DNA of 64,000 nucleotides from Parashewanella tropica (GTDB lineage Bacteria > Pseudomonadota > Gammaproteobacteria > Enterobacterales > Shewanellaceae). The position numbers and the translations under genes are program-made. This document shows positions 36,487 to 45,568 of this stretch, piece by piece (the first letter of the stretch is position 1; each line of letters opens with the position of its first letter). The notes under the pieces are model-generated. The model did no database searches and had not been told where the DNA came from. It was given only the letters and a program-made list of their open reading frames with translations. The stretch covers positions 3,814,001 to 3,878,000 of the forward strand of contig NZ_CP037951.1 of the NCBI RefSeq assembly GCF_004358445.1, read 5' to 3'.

Positions 36487-37729
36487 ACTTCTTATTTGGC
36501 CGTATATAGTAGGTATCTATTGGGGTAGTGCTGTCCGCTTCGACCAATGCCGTCAGTTCAAGTGGACGTTTTCTAGAAGCAGTTTTATCACCACTTTCAT
36601 CAGACAATTGAGATATTGAGTTTAGCTGTTCCTTTTGGCACACAGCACTTTGCACCTCTTCGTTGGCTGCCACTTCTAACTCACTACCCGAGTGGCTGAA
36701 TATTGAGTCACTGTCCATACTCCCTTCTTCGTCATCATTGGCTAATGTCGAAGCCAATTGTATATCAGGCGTGGGAGTTACAAGCTTCATTGCTTCAGCC
36801 TCTCGTTCACGCTGTACTTCTTCTTGAGTTAATTCCTGATCCAGTTTAGCTAGCCGCAATTTAATCTTCCCTACTTTTCTTTGGCATTGCTGTTTACTCA
36901 ACGGAGAGGTGTAACAATATTCGGCTAATTCGTACGCCTGCTTTGCGGCTTCCAAATAAGGAAATTCATCGTAGTAATCTCGTTTGGCTTTCTTTTTTAA
37001 CTTTTTAGCTAAATTCCAAAAACCAACCCCATAGTCTGAGCGATTGTAGCTGATATCAATGGCGTCTTTATCCATTGTCTTAACAAATTTCTCCAGCTGG
37101 CGAGCTAATTGCCTAACTCTCGCAATGGCTTCTAGCTGCTCTAGTTGTTGTTCAAATGCGGTTATTCTTTCTTGTTCATCTACTGTTGGCATTACTTTAG
37201 ATGCCGCCTTTATCTCTGGCTCTTGATTGATTTGCCCCATCATTTTGTCAATTAACTCCACCAGACGCCCAGTATTCTTTACTTCTTTTTCAGCGTCTTC
37301 GATCAATTTTCGACATTGTTGTAAATGTTCTTCTTGTTCTCGATTTAAAAGATACTCAGGATCACTAAATTCTTCCTCTTCTAGCTCGTAGCTTTTTAGC
37401 GCTTTTCTGAAGCCAGCAAGCGCACTTTTCGCTAATGGTTCTGCTTCATAAATATGGCGAAGTTCGTTAGGTTGATTGTGATTAGGCTGCCAATCATCAA
37501 AAAAACAACCTAAAGCCCCTATCATATCTTGAGCAATGGACTTTTGCTCACACGCCACTTGCCAATGGGTATTACCGAATGACACTTTACCCACGCTTTT
37601 TCTATAGTTAGGATCTTTAAGTAACTTACAAAGCGCTGTCACTTTTTGCTCGCGTGAAGGCAACTTATTGTAAGCCGTTAGTGCGGCTAAGTAGCCAGTC
37701 GGTGTTTGAGGAAACGAATCTAAAGCCAT
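36476..37729 (-). CDS. Unknown TPR-like protein, paralogue of 37819-39417
   Basis: A 417-residue helical protein with no signal peptide. Two copies of a recurring unit are visible: a KLPSREQKVTALCKLL-type helix, then GNTHWQVA (52-59) and an Ala-rich helix; and near residues 190-290 a second one with GFWNLAKK. The spacing of the W and A positions recalls TPR-type helical hairpins. The last 120 residues are acidic, Ser-rich and probably disordered. It lies 89 bp downstream of its paralogue on the same strand. No function can be assigned; a scaffold or host-directed role is possible. Confidence 0.65.
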   Translation of the reverse strand: MALDSFPQTPTGYLAALTAYNKLPSREQKVTALCKLLKDPNYRKSVGKVSFGNTHWQVACEQKSIAQDMIGALGCFFDDWQPNHNQPNELRHIYEAEPLAKSALAGFRKALKSYELEEEEFSDPEYLLNREQEEHLQQCRKLIEDAEKEVKNTGRLVELIDKMMGQINQEPEIKAASKVMPTVDEQERITAFEQQLEQLEAIARVRQLARQLEKFVKTMDKDAIDISYNRSDYGVGFWNLAKKLKKKAKRDYYDEFPYLEAAKQAYELAEYCYTSPLSKQQCQRKVGKIKLRLAKLDQELTQEEVQREREAEAMKLVTPTPDIQLASTLANDDEEGSMDSDSIFSHSGSELEVAANEEVQSAVCQKEQLNSISQLSDESGDKTASRKRPLELTALVEADSTTPIDTYYIRPNKKFNQ

Positions 37730-37818
37730 TTTGAAATCAAGCTAAATAAAAGTGTTAATAGCTTAATAGAGTGACGTTAAACTCAAGGTGAAAAAAAGAT
37801 GATAAAGCGTTAACCTGA

Positions 37819-39417
37819 TTAAGATACCGTATGCCTACGGACCTTACTTTGCATCAATGGTTTAGCTCTATCGGCATGAGATGACTTAGGACTTCTCGGC
37901 TTTTCTTTAGCATCATCGGCTAAAGCGTTTAGAAACTTCAATTCACCCTTTTTTTCCATAAGTGCTTTCACTCTTTGCAACTTATTCGAATGTGGTGACT
38001 GGCCATATAGGTGTTTGATTTGTCTGAACTCATCAATCATTTCTTTACGTAATTTACGTGCATTCATGGTAGAAGGAAACCCCCACTTGGCCTCATCAGG
38101 TAGGTCTTGATAAACTTGTTGCTCCAAATCATCATAAAACCTCTTCTGCGCTCTCTTTTTATCCGGCACTTCATCTGAAAAACTTAACGGTAATGGTGAA
38201 GAGTATGTCAGCTTTACATCTTCATCCGAATATCTGTCGTAAGGGTCTGAGCGATATATAGCAATTGGATATGGTGCTGTTGAGCTAGCACATTGGCCAC
38301 TATCCAAAGAAGGTGAGGGTAACTCTTCTTTCTGAATACTGGAATCAATACTTTCTAAAAGCGCCTGTTCAATCTCTTCTTCAATTGATTTAGCTATCTC
38401 TTCAAGGACATCGCTCTGCAGAAGTTGCATCAGCTCTTGGACTTTATTTTCACAGTGTCGCTCCCAGTTTCTACAAGTATTCTTATCAGAAGTATCCGTA
38501 TATAAATGTTGTGCTTTTATTAATGCACTGACTGCAAGTTGATAATGTCGAGCAATATCAATGAGTGCTTTTTTCTTATCAGCCAACTTGCCTTTACGTT
38601 TTTGTTTTAGGCTTTCCAGAACCAGAGCCCCAAAGCGGTCATTACAAGAGAGTTCTATATTCAGGCCTAAATTCCAATAACTTGTAGCCAGATCAGACGT
38701 TTCTTCTTCAGTAGCCTCTGCTTTTACGGGTAACTGATCAAATGCAAGCCTCTTCTCAGAATATGAAGGTAGTTTGGCTATGGCTTCAATTCGATCACAT
38801 AAGGCATCATGCTTTGCCTTAGGTTCAGCATCTATAGGAACAAAAGTAAGCTGCATTCTTGACCTTAAACGAGAAATAGGCACTACTGCTTTCACTCTCA
38901 ACTCAACCTCGACACATGGTACTTGTTCTACATATTCCATTTTTGGCAAGTGCAGCTGTTCTTGTTGAGACTCGAGCTTTTTAATCTTCTTTTCCAAAGA
39001 ACGAATTTCTTTTTTTGCCTGCTCAACAAAGTCTCTTGAAATTTCACCCAGTCTTTTACGTTCACTACGGTGACTCTTAGGCGCTCCTTTAACAATATTC
39101 TGGTAATCCATTAACGATTCTTGAAACCAACGTTTCGCCTCACCATACAGCTCTAGTGCACGTCCCTTATTATCAGCTTCAGCTTTTTCGGCTAATTCAA
39201 TGTGCTCTAAAGCTAAGTTCCAACGCGTATTACCGTGCATTTCATAGGTATTTTTTTTACCAAACCCTTCATCTGCGAGTAAGCGACGATATTGTGTGAT
39301 CCGTGTATACACATCTTTCAACTTGCCTATTTCTAAAAATTCTTTTTCATATTCTTCACCCGTAGCATAACCAAAGGGGATAGGAGAACAAACAGAGACG
39401 CCTGTTAAGCAGGACAT
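37819..39417 (-). CDS. Unknown TPR-like protein, paralogue of 36476-37729
   Basis: A 532-residue helical protein. The unit seen in its neighbour appears twice: GNTRWNLA at residues 62-69 after a helix with YRRLLADEG, and SYWNLGLN near 247-254 after AIAKLPSYSEKRLAFDQLP. Coiled-coil-like sequence fills 115-155. The C-terminal 200 residues are Ser/Pro-rich then helical and basic. No signal peptide or membrane helix. The pair clearly arose by duplication. Its upstream region (39418-39692) is AT-rich and holds TGTTAAT at 39498 and TGTTAAC at 39538. Confidence 0.65.
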   Translation of the reverse strand: MSCLTGVSVCSPIPFGYATGEEYEKEFLEIGKLKDVYTRITQYRRLLADEGFGKKNTYEMHGNTRWNLALEHIELAEKAEADNKGRALELYGEAKRWFQESLMDYQNIVKGAPKSHRSERKRLGEISRDFVEQAKKEIRSLEKKIKKLESQQEQLHLPKMEYVEQVPCVEVELRVKAVVPISRLRSRMQLTFVPIDAEPKAKHDALCDRIEAIAKLPSYSEKRLAFDQLPVKAEATEEETSDLATSYWNLGLNIELSCNDRFGALVLESLKQKRKGKLADKKKALIDIARHYQLAVSALIKAQHLYTDTSDKNTCRNWERHCENKVQELMQLLQSDVLEEIAKSIEEEIEQALLESIDSSIQKEELPSPSLDSGQCASSTAPYPIAIYRSDPYDRYSDEDVKLTYSSPLPLSFSDEVPDKKRAQKRFYDDLEQQVYQDLPDEAKWGFPSTMNARKLRKEMIDEFRQIKHLYGQSPHSNKLQRVKALMEKKGELKFLNALADDAKEKPRSPKSSHADRAKPLMQSKVRRHTVS

Positions 39418-39692
39418 AGAAAAACCATAATCAGTGAATCTTACCTATTAGGATAAGCAAAGTGAGCGACGGAGATGCTTAAAGTTGAATGATATTTTGT
39501 TAATTTTTTGTACTGCCAAGTAAAAGCAATTCTTTATTGTTAACACACGAACTCAACGTTACACGTGTTTAAAAACATACTTATTTTTTACAAGTAAACT
39601 TTATCAATTAGCTAATAATCGAATTAAAAATTCATCTTATCTCAAAAAATTAGCAGTACAGTGGTGTTTCGTAATTATCACGAGAAACATCA

Positions 39693-40517
39693 ATGAAAGC
39701 CATACTAAAAGTAATAACAATGATGGTACTGTTCATTTCAGGCATGTGCCATGCTGCAGAAGCCGATAATCACTTGGTACGTCTGGCCATTGTCATAGCT
39801 CCAGCCGAAAGTGGCTTTATCCGGTTTCTAACCCACGACTTTCAAAAGCAAACCGGCTATCAACTGCAAATTATTAGCTCAACTACCCCTTACCAACTGG
39901 CACAAACTGGCAAGGCTGACGCCGTCATTTCCCACTTTGGAAAGCAAGAATTACCTGCCTTTGTTCTGAATGGTTATGGCAGTTGGCCGAAAATGGTGTT
40001 TGCGACTCAGTCGGTGTTAATAGGCCCACAATCCAACCCTGCTGACGTTCAAAGCGAAAACAGCATGAGTGATGCTATGTATCGGATTGCCAACACCAAA
40101 CAGTATTTCGTTGATAATGAATTAGACGAAGTGAGTAAACTGACTGAGCTGTTTTGGTTACAAGCTGGAGCACCCAAAAAAGAAGGCTGGTTTGTTCATG
40201 ACAATTTGAAGAAAGATTTAGCCGCTGAACTTGCCGATGTATTAGATGGCTATTACATTTGGGGCGCTTACCCATTTTTAGCTTACAAGCAACAAACCCA
40301 TACTTCACAATCGATTCTTGTAGCAACTGATCCACATCTTCAACGTATCATGTCAATCTCGCTTGTAAACTCGGATAAAATCCCGGGTGTTAATGTTCAG
40401 GGTGCTCAAGCACTTGAGGACTATTTATTACAACCCAGTGTCCAAGCCACTATCCACAAATTTCGTATTAACGGTAGCACACTACAACTATTTTGGGCTG
40501 AAGCGACCAATAACTAA
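39693..40517 (+). CDS. TupA-like periplasmic solute-binding protein
   Basis: A 274-residue exported protein with a signal peptide (1-21, cut after CHA). The fold and segments FIRFLTHDFQKQTGYQLQII, GKADAVISHF and NGYGSWPKMVFATQSVLIGP match the TupA/ModA group that binds tungstate or related oxyanions. Where TupA has TTT/S ligands, this protein reads APAESGF, so the ligand may differ. No ABC permease or ATPase of the Tup type is adjacent; the exporter on the opposite strand is unrelated. Confidence 0.72.
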   Translation: MKAILKVITMMVLFISGMCHAAEADNHLVRLAIVIAPAESGFIRFLTHDFQKQTGYQLQIISSTTPYQLAQTGKADAVISHFGKQELPAFVLNGYGSWPKMVFATQSVLIGPQSNPADVQSENSMSDAMYRIANTKQYFVDNELDEVSKLTELFWLQAGAPKKEGWFVHDNLKKDLAAELADVLDGYYIWGAYPFLAYKQQTHTSQSILVATDPHLQRIMSISLVNSDKIPGVNVQGAQALEDYLLQPSVQATIHKFRINGSTLQLFWAEATNN

Positions 40518-40538
40518 GACTTATACCTATTACAGTAA

Positions 40539-41639
40539 TTAATCCAAAGACTTACTAAAGCGCTTCGCGGCTACGCAAATACCGATGACCGTAAAGCCTA
40601 GCATCCATAAAGTATCTGGCCACATATCGACCATATCGGCACCACGTAGGATCACACCGCGGATCATTCGCATAAAGTGGGTTGCGGGTAATACCTCCGC
40701 AATCCACTGTGCAACCACAGGCATGGCATCGTAAGAAAACACAAACCCTGATAATAAAATCGACGGCAGTAAAATAAATACCGTCATTTGCATCGCTTGC
40801 ATTTGGGTTTTGGCAATGGTGGAAAGCAATAGCCCCAAAGTTAAACTGGCAGAAATAAAACACAGGGTGACTAATAAAATTTGCAATAACGAGCCATTAA
40901 TGGGGACATTAAACAGCACATGACCCACACCTAAGATGATAGAGACTTGCATTAAGCCAATCACAATATAAGGAATGATCTTTGCCACCATTAACTCTAA
41001 TGGATGGATAGGCGTAGTGATCAGCAACTCTAAATTCCCACGCTCACGCTCTCGAACAATGGCTGAGCTGGTGAACATGATCATCGTCATCGTAAGGATG
41101 ATCCCTGAAATCCCCGGCACAATACTCACAGCACTTCGCTGAGCAGGATTATACAAAATGGCGACTTCAAAGGTCTTTGCTGGCGGCTCTTTGCGAATTG
41201 GAATATCAAAATCCGTGAGCGGCATGGTTTGTAAGCTTTTAATGGCACCACTGACCAAAGTATCGCTGCCATCCACCAGCCATTGCCCTAGTATTCGACC
41301 TTGTGCCGCACGTTGAGTCAGATCTTTAGGCAATACCAGCACCGCCTGCACTCGCCCTTGCTTTAGGGCTTCTTTTGCTTGTGTTACCGTTGGGTAAGCC
41401 GCTTCCAGCCTTGGTATTTGTGTTGCTTTAACCGATTCCACCAACAAGCGCCCAAATGCCGAACCACTTTGGTCGACAACACCGATAGGAATATGCCTTA
41501 CCTGAGTATTAATGGCGTAACCATACAGCATTAATTGAAACAGAGGGATCAATACCGCCATGGTTAAGGTAATGCGGTCGCGCAGTAATTGCCGAAACTC
41601 TTTGATGATCATCGCAACAATGCGTTGCCGTGACTTCAT
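40539..41639 (-). CDS. ABC-2 exporter permease, YhhJ/YbhR-like
   Basis: A 366-residue inner-membrane permease. One N-terminal helix (20-42) is followed by a periplasmic domain (45-170) and five C-terminal helices, with the ERERGNLELLITTPIHPLELMVAKIIPY block typical of ABC-2 permeases. Its ATG overlaps the ATPase stop by 4 bp. It completes a membrane-fusion protein, ATPase and permease set, like YbhGFSR or YhiI-RbbA-YhhJ, which exports drugs or other hydrophobic compounds. Only one permease is present, so it must form a homodimer. Confidence 0.88.
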   Translation of the reverse strand: MKSRQRIVAMIIKEFRQLLRDRITLTMAVLIPLFQLMLYGYAINTQVRHIPIGVVDQSGSAFGRLLVESVKATQIPRLEAAYPTVTQAKEALKQGRVQAVLVLPKDLTQRAAQGRILGQWLVDGSDTLVSGAIKSLQTMPLTDFDIPIRKEPPAKTFEVAILYNPAQRSAVSIVPGISGIILTMTMIMFTSSAIVRERERGNLELLITTPIHPLELMVAKIIPYIVIGLMQVSIILGVGHVLFNVPINGSLLQILLVTLCFISASLTLGLLLSTIAKTQMQAMQMTVFILLPSILLSGFVFSYDAMPVVAQWIAEVLPATHFMRMIRGVILRGADMVDMWPDTLWMLGFTVIGICVAAKRFSKSLD

Positions 41640-42565
41640 GCGCGCCCCTCTCCAGTTACCGACACAAACACGTCTTCGAGACTCGGTCGAGCAATTTCAA
41701 GCTCGGCTTGCGATAACTCAGGAAACCGCGAAACCAACCATTCTATGGGATCATCGATACATTTATTGATCAGCACCCGGAGCCTAACCCCAAGTTGAGC
41801 TGCTGAATGAACGTCCTCTAAAGCCAACAACTGCGATTTTAAGCGGCGTAAATCAGGACAAAGAATTTCCACGACATTGACGCCCATTTGTTGCATCAAT
41901 TGCTCTGGCTCACCATGAGCTCTGATCTCACCCGCCTCCATGATCGCCAGTTGATGGCAACGCTCGGCTTCATCCATATAATGAGTTGAGATCAAAATCG
42001 TGGTGCCTTTATCGCAAAGGTCGAACAATTGCTCCCAAAACTCTCGTCGGTTTTCAGGATCAACGGCTGACGTGGGTTCGTCTAAAAATAATAATTTAGG
42101 GTGATGAATGGTGGCTGCGGCTAACGATAAACGCTGCTTTTGTCCTCCACTCATGCCTTCTACTCGCTGATGTTGGATTGGCTGTAATTCATACGTTGCC
42201 AATTGTTGCTCAATGCGCTTTGCTAGCTGCGTAGGCTCTAGACCGTATATCCGCCCAATAAACGCTAAGTTTTCTTTTACCGTTAAGTCGTCGTAAAGGG
42301 AAAACTTTTGAGTCATATAGCCAATTTGTGTTTTTAACGCTTCCGCCTGCTCTGGCACCTGATAACCCAGAACTTGAATGTCGCCTTCGCTAGGCGCGAG
42401 TAAACCAGTTAATAAACGAATAGAAGTGGATTTTCCGCAACCATTTGGCCCCAAAAAACCATAAATTTGACCTTGTGGAATACTCAAATGTAACTGCTTA
42501 ACCGCAGTAAAATGTCCAAACCGTTTACTGACGCCTTTTGCAATAATCGCAGGAGTGGGTGTCAT
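41636..42565 (-). CDS. ABC exporter ATPase, YbhF-like
   Basis: A 309-residue ATPase with a single nucleotide-binding domain. Walker A is GPNGCGKSTS (about 39-48), signature MSGGQKQR, Walker B LLFLDEP and switch His in STHYMDEAERC. The C-terminal extension (about 225-309) is the accessory region of drug-export ATPases such as DrrA. It is translationally coupled to both neighbours by 4-bp overlaps. Confidence 0.9.
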   Translation of the reverse strand: MTPTPAIIAKGVSKRFGHFTAVKQLHLSIPQGQIYGFLGPNGCGKSTSIRLLTGLLAPSEGDIQVLGYQVPEQAEALKTQIGYMTQKFSLYDDLTVKENLAFIGRIYGLEPTQLAKRIEQQLATYELQPIQHQRVEGMSGGQKQRLSLAAATIHHPKLLFLDEPTSAVDPENRREFWEQLFDLCDKGTTILISTHYMDEAERCHQLAIMEAGEIRAHGEPEQLMQQMGVNVVEILCPDLRRLKSQLLALEDVHSAAQLGVRLRVLINKCIDDPIEWLVSRFPELSQAELEIARPSLEDVFVSVTGEGRA

Positions 42566-43545
42566 TTTGTCTCCCTCTTGCCATCGTCAGCGGGTTGAAC
42601 AATATGATTGAGATCGGCCTGGGCTGGCACTCCTGAAGGTAATGAGGCAGCATTAAGTGGTAAATTGATCTCGGCAAGATACATTAAATGAGAGCGTTCA
42701 CTCTCTGTCAGAGCATAATAAGGAGAAAATGAAGGTTCAGTAGCAATGCGCCGAACCGTCCCCGTAAAGCCGTGTTTGACTCCATCGACATGCACAGTAA
42801 CTTGAGCCCCAATGACCATTTGCACTCGATGTGAAGCGGGCACATACACTCGTGCGTAAGGCACACTATTGGCTTGAATAATGGCAACAATACCGCCTAA
42901 AGGTGGGCGCTCACCCAAATTATAAGGAAGGTTATCCAGTATGCCATTTCGAGTCGCAGTTATGGTTAGCTCTTTTAACCGCTGTTGTTGCAAAGAAGCT
43001 TGCGCCTTAGCCGCAGCTAACTCGGCTTTAGCTTGCTCGATATCCTCGATTCTGGCACCAGCAGTAAGCTTTAAAAAAGCTTCATTCGCTGAGTGTAAAT
43101 TTGCCCTTGCCGTATCTCTGTCCGCTCTGGCTTTATCTAAGTCTGACTGACTCACCAGCTTTTGAGTAAACAAGTCACGAATTCGAATAAAGGTCTTTTC
43201 CGTTTGAGTATCTCTGGCTTGCGCTTGTTGCACTTTCGCACTGGCTACCGCAATGTCTTCAGGTCTTTCTCCGTTAGTTAACCTTAACAAGGCGGCATTC
43301 GCTTTTGCCACTTGTGCCTCGGCTTGAGCCAATAATGCCTGTTGGTTTTTGGTGTCTAATTGCACTAACACGTCCCCAATCTTTACAGGCTGGCCTTCAT
43401 GCTTGGGTAATTGTCGAATGATTTCATTAGCCGTAGCGGCTAACGTCACACGATCACGCTCAATCGTTCCCAAAGCCTGCTCTGTAGTCGGCTGACAACC
43501 GCATATCCAAAGGGTTAACACAGCAACGAAAAAGTAACGTCTCAT
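42562..43545 (-). CDS. Lipid-anchored membrane-fusion protein, HlyD/YbhG-like
   Basis: A 327-residue periplasmic adaptor. ATG 43545 is chosen because TTGGAG lies 6 bases upstream; the ATG at 43560 is part of that site. The signal ends in the lipobox WICGC, so it is a lipoprotein. A biotinyl-lipoyl-like half (QPVKIGDVLVQLD), a long alpha-helical hairpin (about 60-185) and a beta-barrel domain follow. It links the ABC exporter to an outer-membrane channel, which is not encoded here. Confidence 0.88.
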   Translation of the reverse strand: MRRYFFVAVLTLWICGCQPTTEQALGTIERDRVTLAATANEIIRQLPKHEGQPVKIGDVLVQLDTKNQQALLAQAEAQVAKANAALLRLTNGERPEDIAVASAKVQQAQARDTQTEKTFIRIRDLFTQKLVSQSDLDKARADRDTARANLHSANEAFLKLTAGARIEDIEQAKAELAAAKAQASLQQQRLKELTITATRNGILDNLPYNLGERPPLGGIVAIIQANSVPYARVYVPASHRVQMVIGAQVTVHVDGVKHGFTGTVRRIATEPSFSPYYALTESERSHLMYLAEINLPLNAASLPSGVPAQADLNHIVQPADDGKRETK

Positions 43546-43739
43546 AACGAACTCCAACATACTCTTAGCTCAAGATCATGATTAATGAGCAAGCGTCATT
43601 GATAGGTTTCCCTACAGTCTAGTCAAGAACTTCAAAGAGTGATCAACAATGCTATTCAGGGCAATCTGGACTTAGATAATAAAAAATTAAAGGATAACGG
43701 GTGGTTGATGAAAAAACTTTCATTTATTTGAATGTTTTT

Positions 43740-43863
43740 TATGCAACGTCGGGTCTTTAAAGTAAGGTGGCTTACATAGGTAGGTCATCTCCTTGTCCTT
43801 CTACCTGATGCAAACTTTATTAAGTCAGGTGTGTTTGCAAGCCCTAGTGGCTTGCATTTTTTT
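43740..43863 (+). ncRNA. Structured RNA candidate ending in a strong terminator
   Basis: The 390-bp gap between the exporter operon and the gene at 43954 contains no ORF worth reporting. It does hold an orphan terminator: TGCAAGCC / GGCTTGCA (43836-43843 with 43849-43856) followed by seven T. Just upstream two stems share bases and exclude each other: AGGTAG with CTACCT, and ACCTGA with TCAGGT. This is the look of a small RNA or an attenuator for the downstream gene. I see no clear promoter and no match to a named sRNA. Confidence 0.45.
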
Positions 43864-43903
43864 AGCTGTTACTTTCGAGTTAAGCCTATGTTCAGCCATT
43901 TTT

Positions 43904-43930
43904 GATTAACATTATTCATCTGTTATTAAT
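43904..43930. promoter_or_regulatory. GATTAACA / TTATTAAT pair upstream of the 163-residue protein
   Basis: ATTAACA at 43905 and ATTAAT at 43925 are 20 bp apart, two helical turns, 25-50 bp before the ATG. Same motif family as at 10093, 12301 and 15694. Could overlap the promoter. Confidence 0.3.
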
Positions 43931-43953
43931 CTATTTGTAACTTAGGAAAACTC

Positions 43954-44445
43954 ATGGGGTTTAGCCCTTTTTTTAGTTCAGCATTATTATCACAACGTGG
44001 CTTAAAATGGTTATATGGATGTGATGAAGAAGTTGAATTACCTGAAGCTTCTTCTTCAAGTTTTTTTTATAAATTTGCCTCAAATACCGCATCGAGTGCT
44101 TCAAGCTTAGCACTCACCACTGGCGTTTATACCTTAGTGATGGCTCCGACAATTGGCTTAGCGGCGGCGATGGCTGAGCACCATTCTGCATATCTAGGCA
44201 TACCGGAAAGCAAGGCAAAACTCGGGACTCAAGCCGTTCTGACGTTATTATCAAATTATTCACTAAGTAACCAAGGTCTAGCCATTGGAAAAGCTTTACT
44301 TAGCACATTGGTTACTCACTCCACTCAAGAAAAGGTCAATAATCTTGCTCAATCTGTCGGCGAAGAAAAAGATTCAACCATAAACTTAGCCATCAATACT
44401 ACTGCAAGTCCACTCCTAGGTTATCTATTAGGTTCATTGATATAA
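43954..44445 (+). CDS. Small hydrophobic protein, unknown
   Basis: A 163-residue protein with no cleavable signal. A Ser-rich stretch at 35-55 precedes a hydrophobic segment (about 58-80, LALTTGVYTLVMAPTIGLAAA). The C-terminus is also hydrophobic (TTASPLLGYLLGSLI). It could associate with membranes. AGGAAA provides a ribosome site. It lies just downstream of the structured RNA candidate. No family is recognised. Confidence 0.6.
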   Translation: MGFSPFFSSALLSQRGLKWLYGCDEEVELPEASSSSFFYKFASNTASSASSLALTTGVYTLVMAPTIGLAAAMAEHHSAYLGIPESKAKLGTQAVLTLLSNYSLSNQGLAIGKALLSTLVTHSTQEKVNNLAQSVGEEKDSTINLAINTTASPLLGYLLGSLI

Positions 44446-44608
44446 GTACCTGACCATAGGTTTCTTAAGATTTTCTTGTGCTCAGCTTCAGTACTCTACG
44501 GCGTTGCAATTTCGGTTATATAGCTACGGCTATGCGCCCTTCTTTGCGTCTTGTATTGCACTAAACCTGAACACAATAATTTTCAAAGAACTTATCGTCA
44601 GGTACTTA
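44443..44608. repeat. 166-bp inverted repeat between convergent genes
   Basis: TAAGTACCTGA (44443-44453) and its exact complement TCAGGTACTTA (44598-44608) bound the element. The match continues inward with mismatches for about 38 bp. The ends supply the stop codons of both converging genes. The centre contains a small palindrome ATAGCTACGGCTAT. It looks like a dispersed palindromic repeat doubling as a bidirectional terminator. GCACTAAACCTGA from its centre recurs near 59908. Confidence 0.6.
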
Positions 44609-45568
44609 AGCTGATGGTTTCTTAAAACTCCAACACACCATACGACTTATCTTTTGACCTTGGCTCATATTAATCACTTTGTACTCAACCACTTGTGCTT
44701 TTTTCAATGCTTTTTTGATAACGGGTAAGTTTTCTTTCTTAGCAACCAGCGATGTAAACCAACGGCATTGCTCGGCGTAGTGGCGGCTTTCATTAATCAT
44801 ACGCCTGATAAACGCTGACTCGCCGCCATCACACCACAACTCATTATGTTGACCAGCAAAGTTGAGTGGGTTGTTGTCGGGTTTAAGTTGACTGCCCCTA
44901 ACTTGCTTACTTTTATTCAGATTGGCTTGTTTACGCAAACTGCCCGCTTGCGCCTCTTCAGCACTTTTATGAAACGGTGGATTACACAGAGTAAAATCGT
45001 AAAACTCACCTTCTTTGATGATCCCATGAAAAATATGCTGAGATTTTGGCTGCCAACGACATTCAATCTGCTTTCCTAACCCATTGGCTTTGATCAGCAT
45101 GTCAGAAGCTTTAATCGACGGCTTGTGAATATCACTACCGACAAACTGCCAGCCATAGACACTCTGCCCCAATAGTGGATAAATCAAATTTGCCCCACAG
45201 CCAATATCCAAACCTTTGATTGCTCTTTGCTTGAGCTTCTTCACTGGCAATTGATAAGTCTGCGCCAACAGATCCGCAATATAATGCAGCATATCCACGC
45301 GCCCAGGAATCGGAGGACACAAATAACCTTCCGCAAGCTCCCAAAATTGAATACCATAATCAGATATTAATAACGCTTTATTGAGTAATTTGACTGAGAT
45401 TGGATCAGAGAAGTTTATCGACATCTCACCCCGAGGCGTGGTGATCAGTTTAGCTTTTAGCTCAGGGAAAACTGTCACCAACGCTTCAAAATCATACGAC
45501 TTATTATGGCGATTTCTAGGGTGAAGCTTTCCTTTAGAAGACGATGAACTCGGAACGCTTGAAGGCAT
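44606..45568 (-). CDS. rlmF: 23S rRNA (adenine-1618-N6)-methyltransferase RlmF
   Basis: A 320-residue SAM-dependent methyltransferase that makes m6A1618 in 23S rRNA. SAM motif I DIGCG is at residues 121-125 and the N6-adenine catalytic motif NPPF at 196-199. The basic LHPRNRHNKSYDFEALV start is characteristic of RlmF/YbiN. It stands alone. Confidence 0.94.
   Translation of the reverse strand: MPSSVPSSSSSKGKLHPRNRHNKSYDFEALVTVFPELKAKLITTPRGEMSINFSDPISVKLLNKALLISDYGIQFWELAEGYLCPPIPGRVDMLHYIADLLAQTYQLPVKKLKQRAIKGLDIGCGANLIYPLLGQSVYGWQFVGSDIHKPSIKASDMLIKANGLGKQIECRWQPKSQHIFHGIIKEGEFYDFTLCNPPFHKSAEEAQAGSLRKQANLNKSKQVRGSQLKPDNNPLNFAGQHNELWCDGGESAFIRRMINESRHYAEQCRWFTSLVAKKENLPVIKKALKKAQVVEYKVINMSQGQKISRMVCWSFKKPSA

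Noticed and set aside
40555-40863. 102-codon minus-strand frame within the ABC permease gene
   Set aside because: Same strand but shifted frame of a clear ABC-2 permease; no independent evidence.
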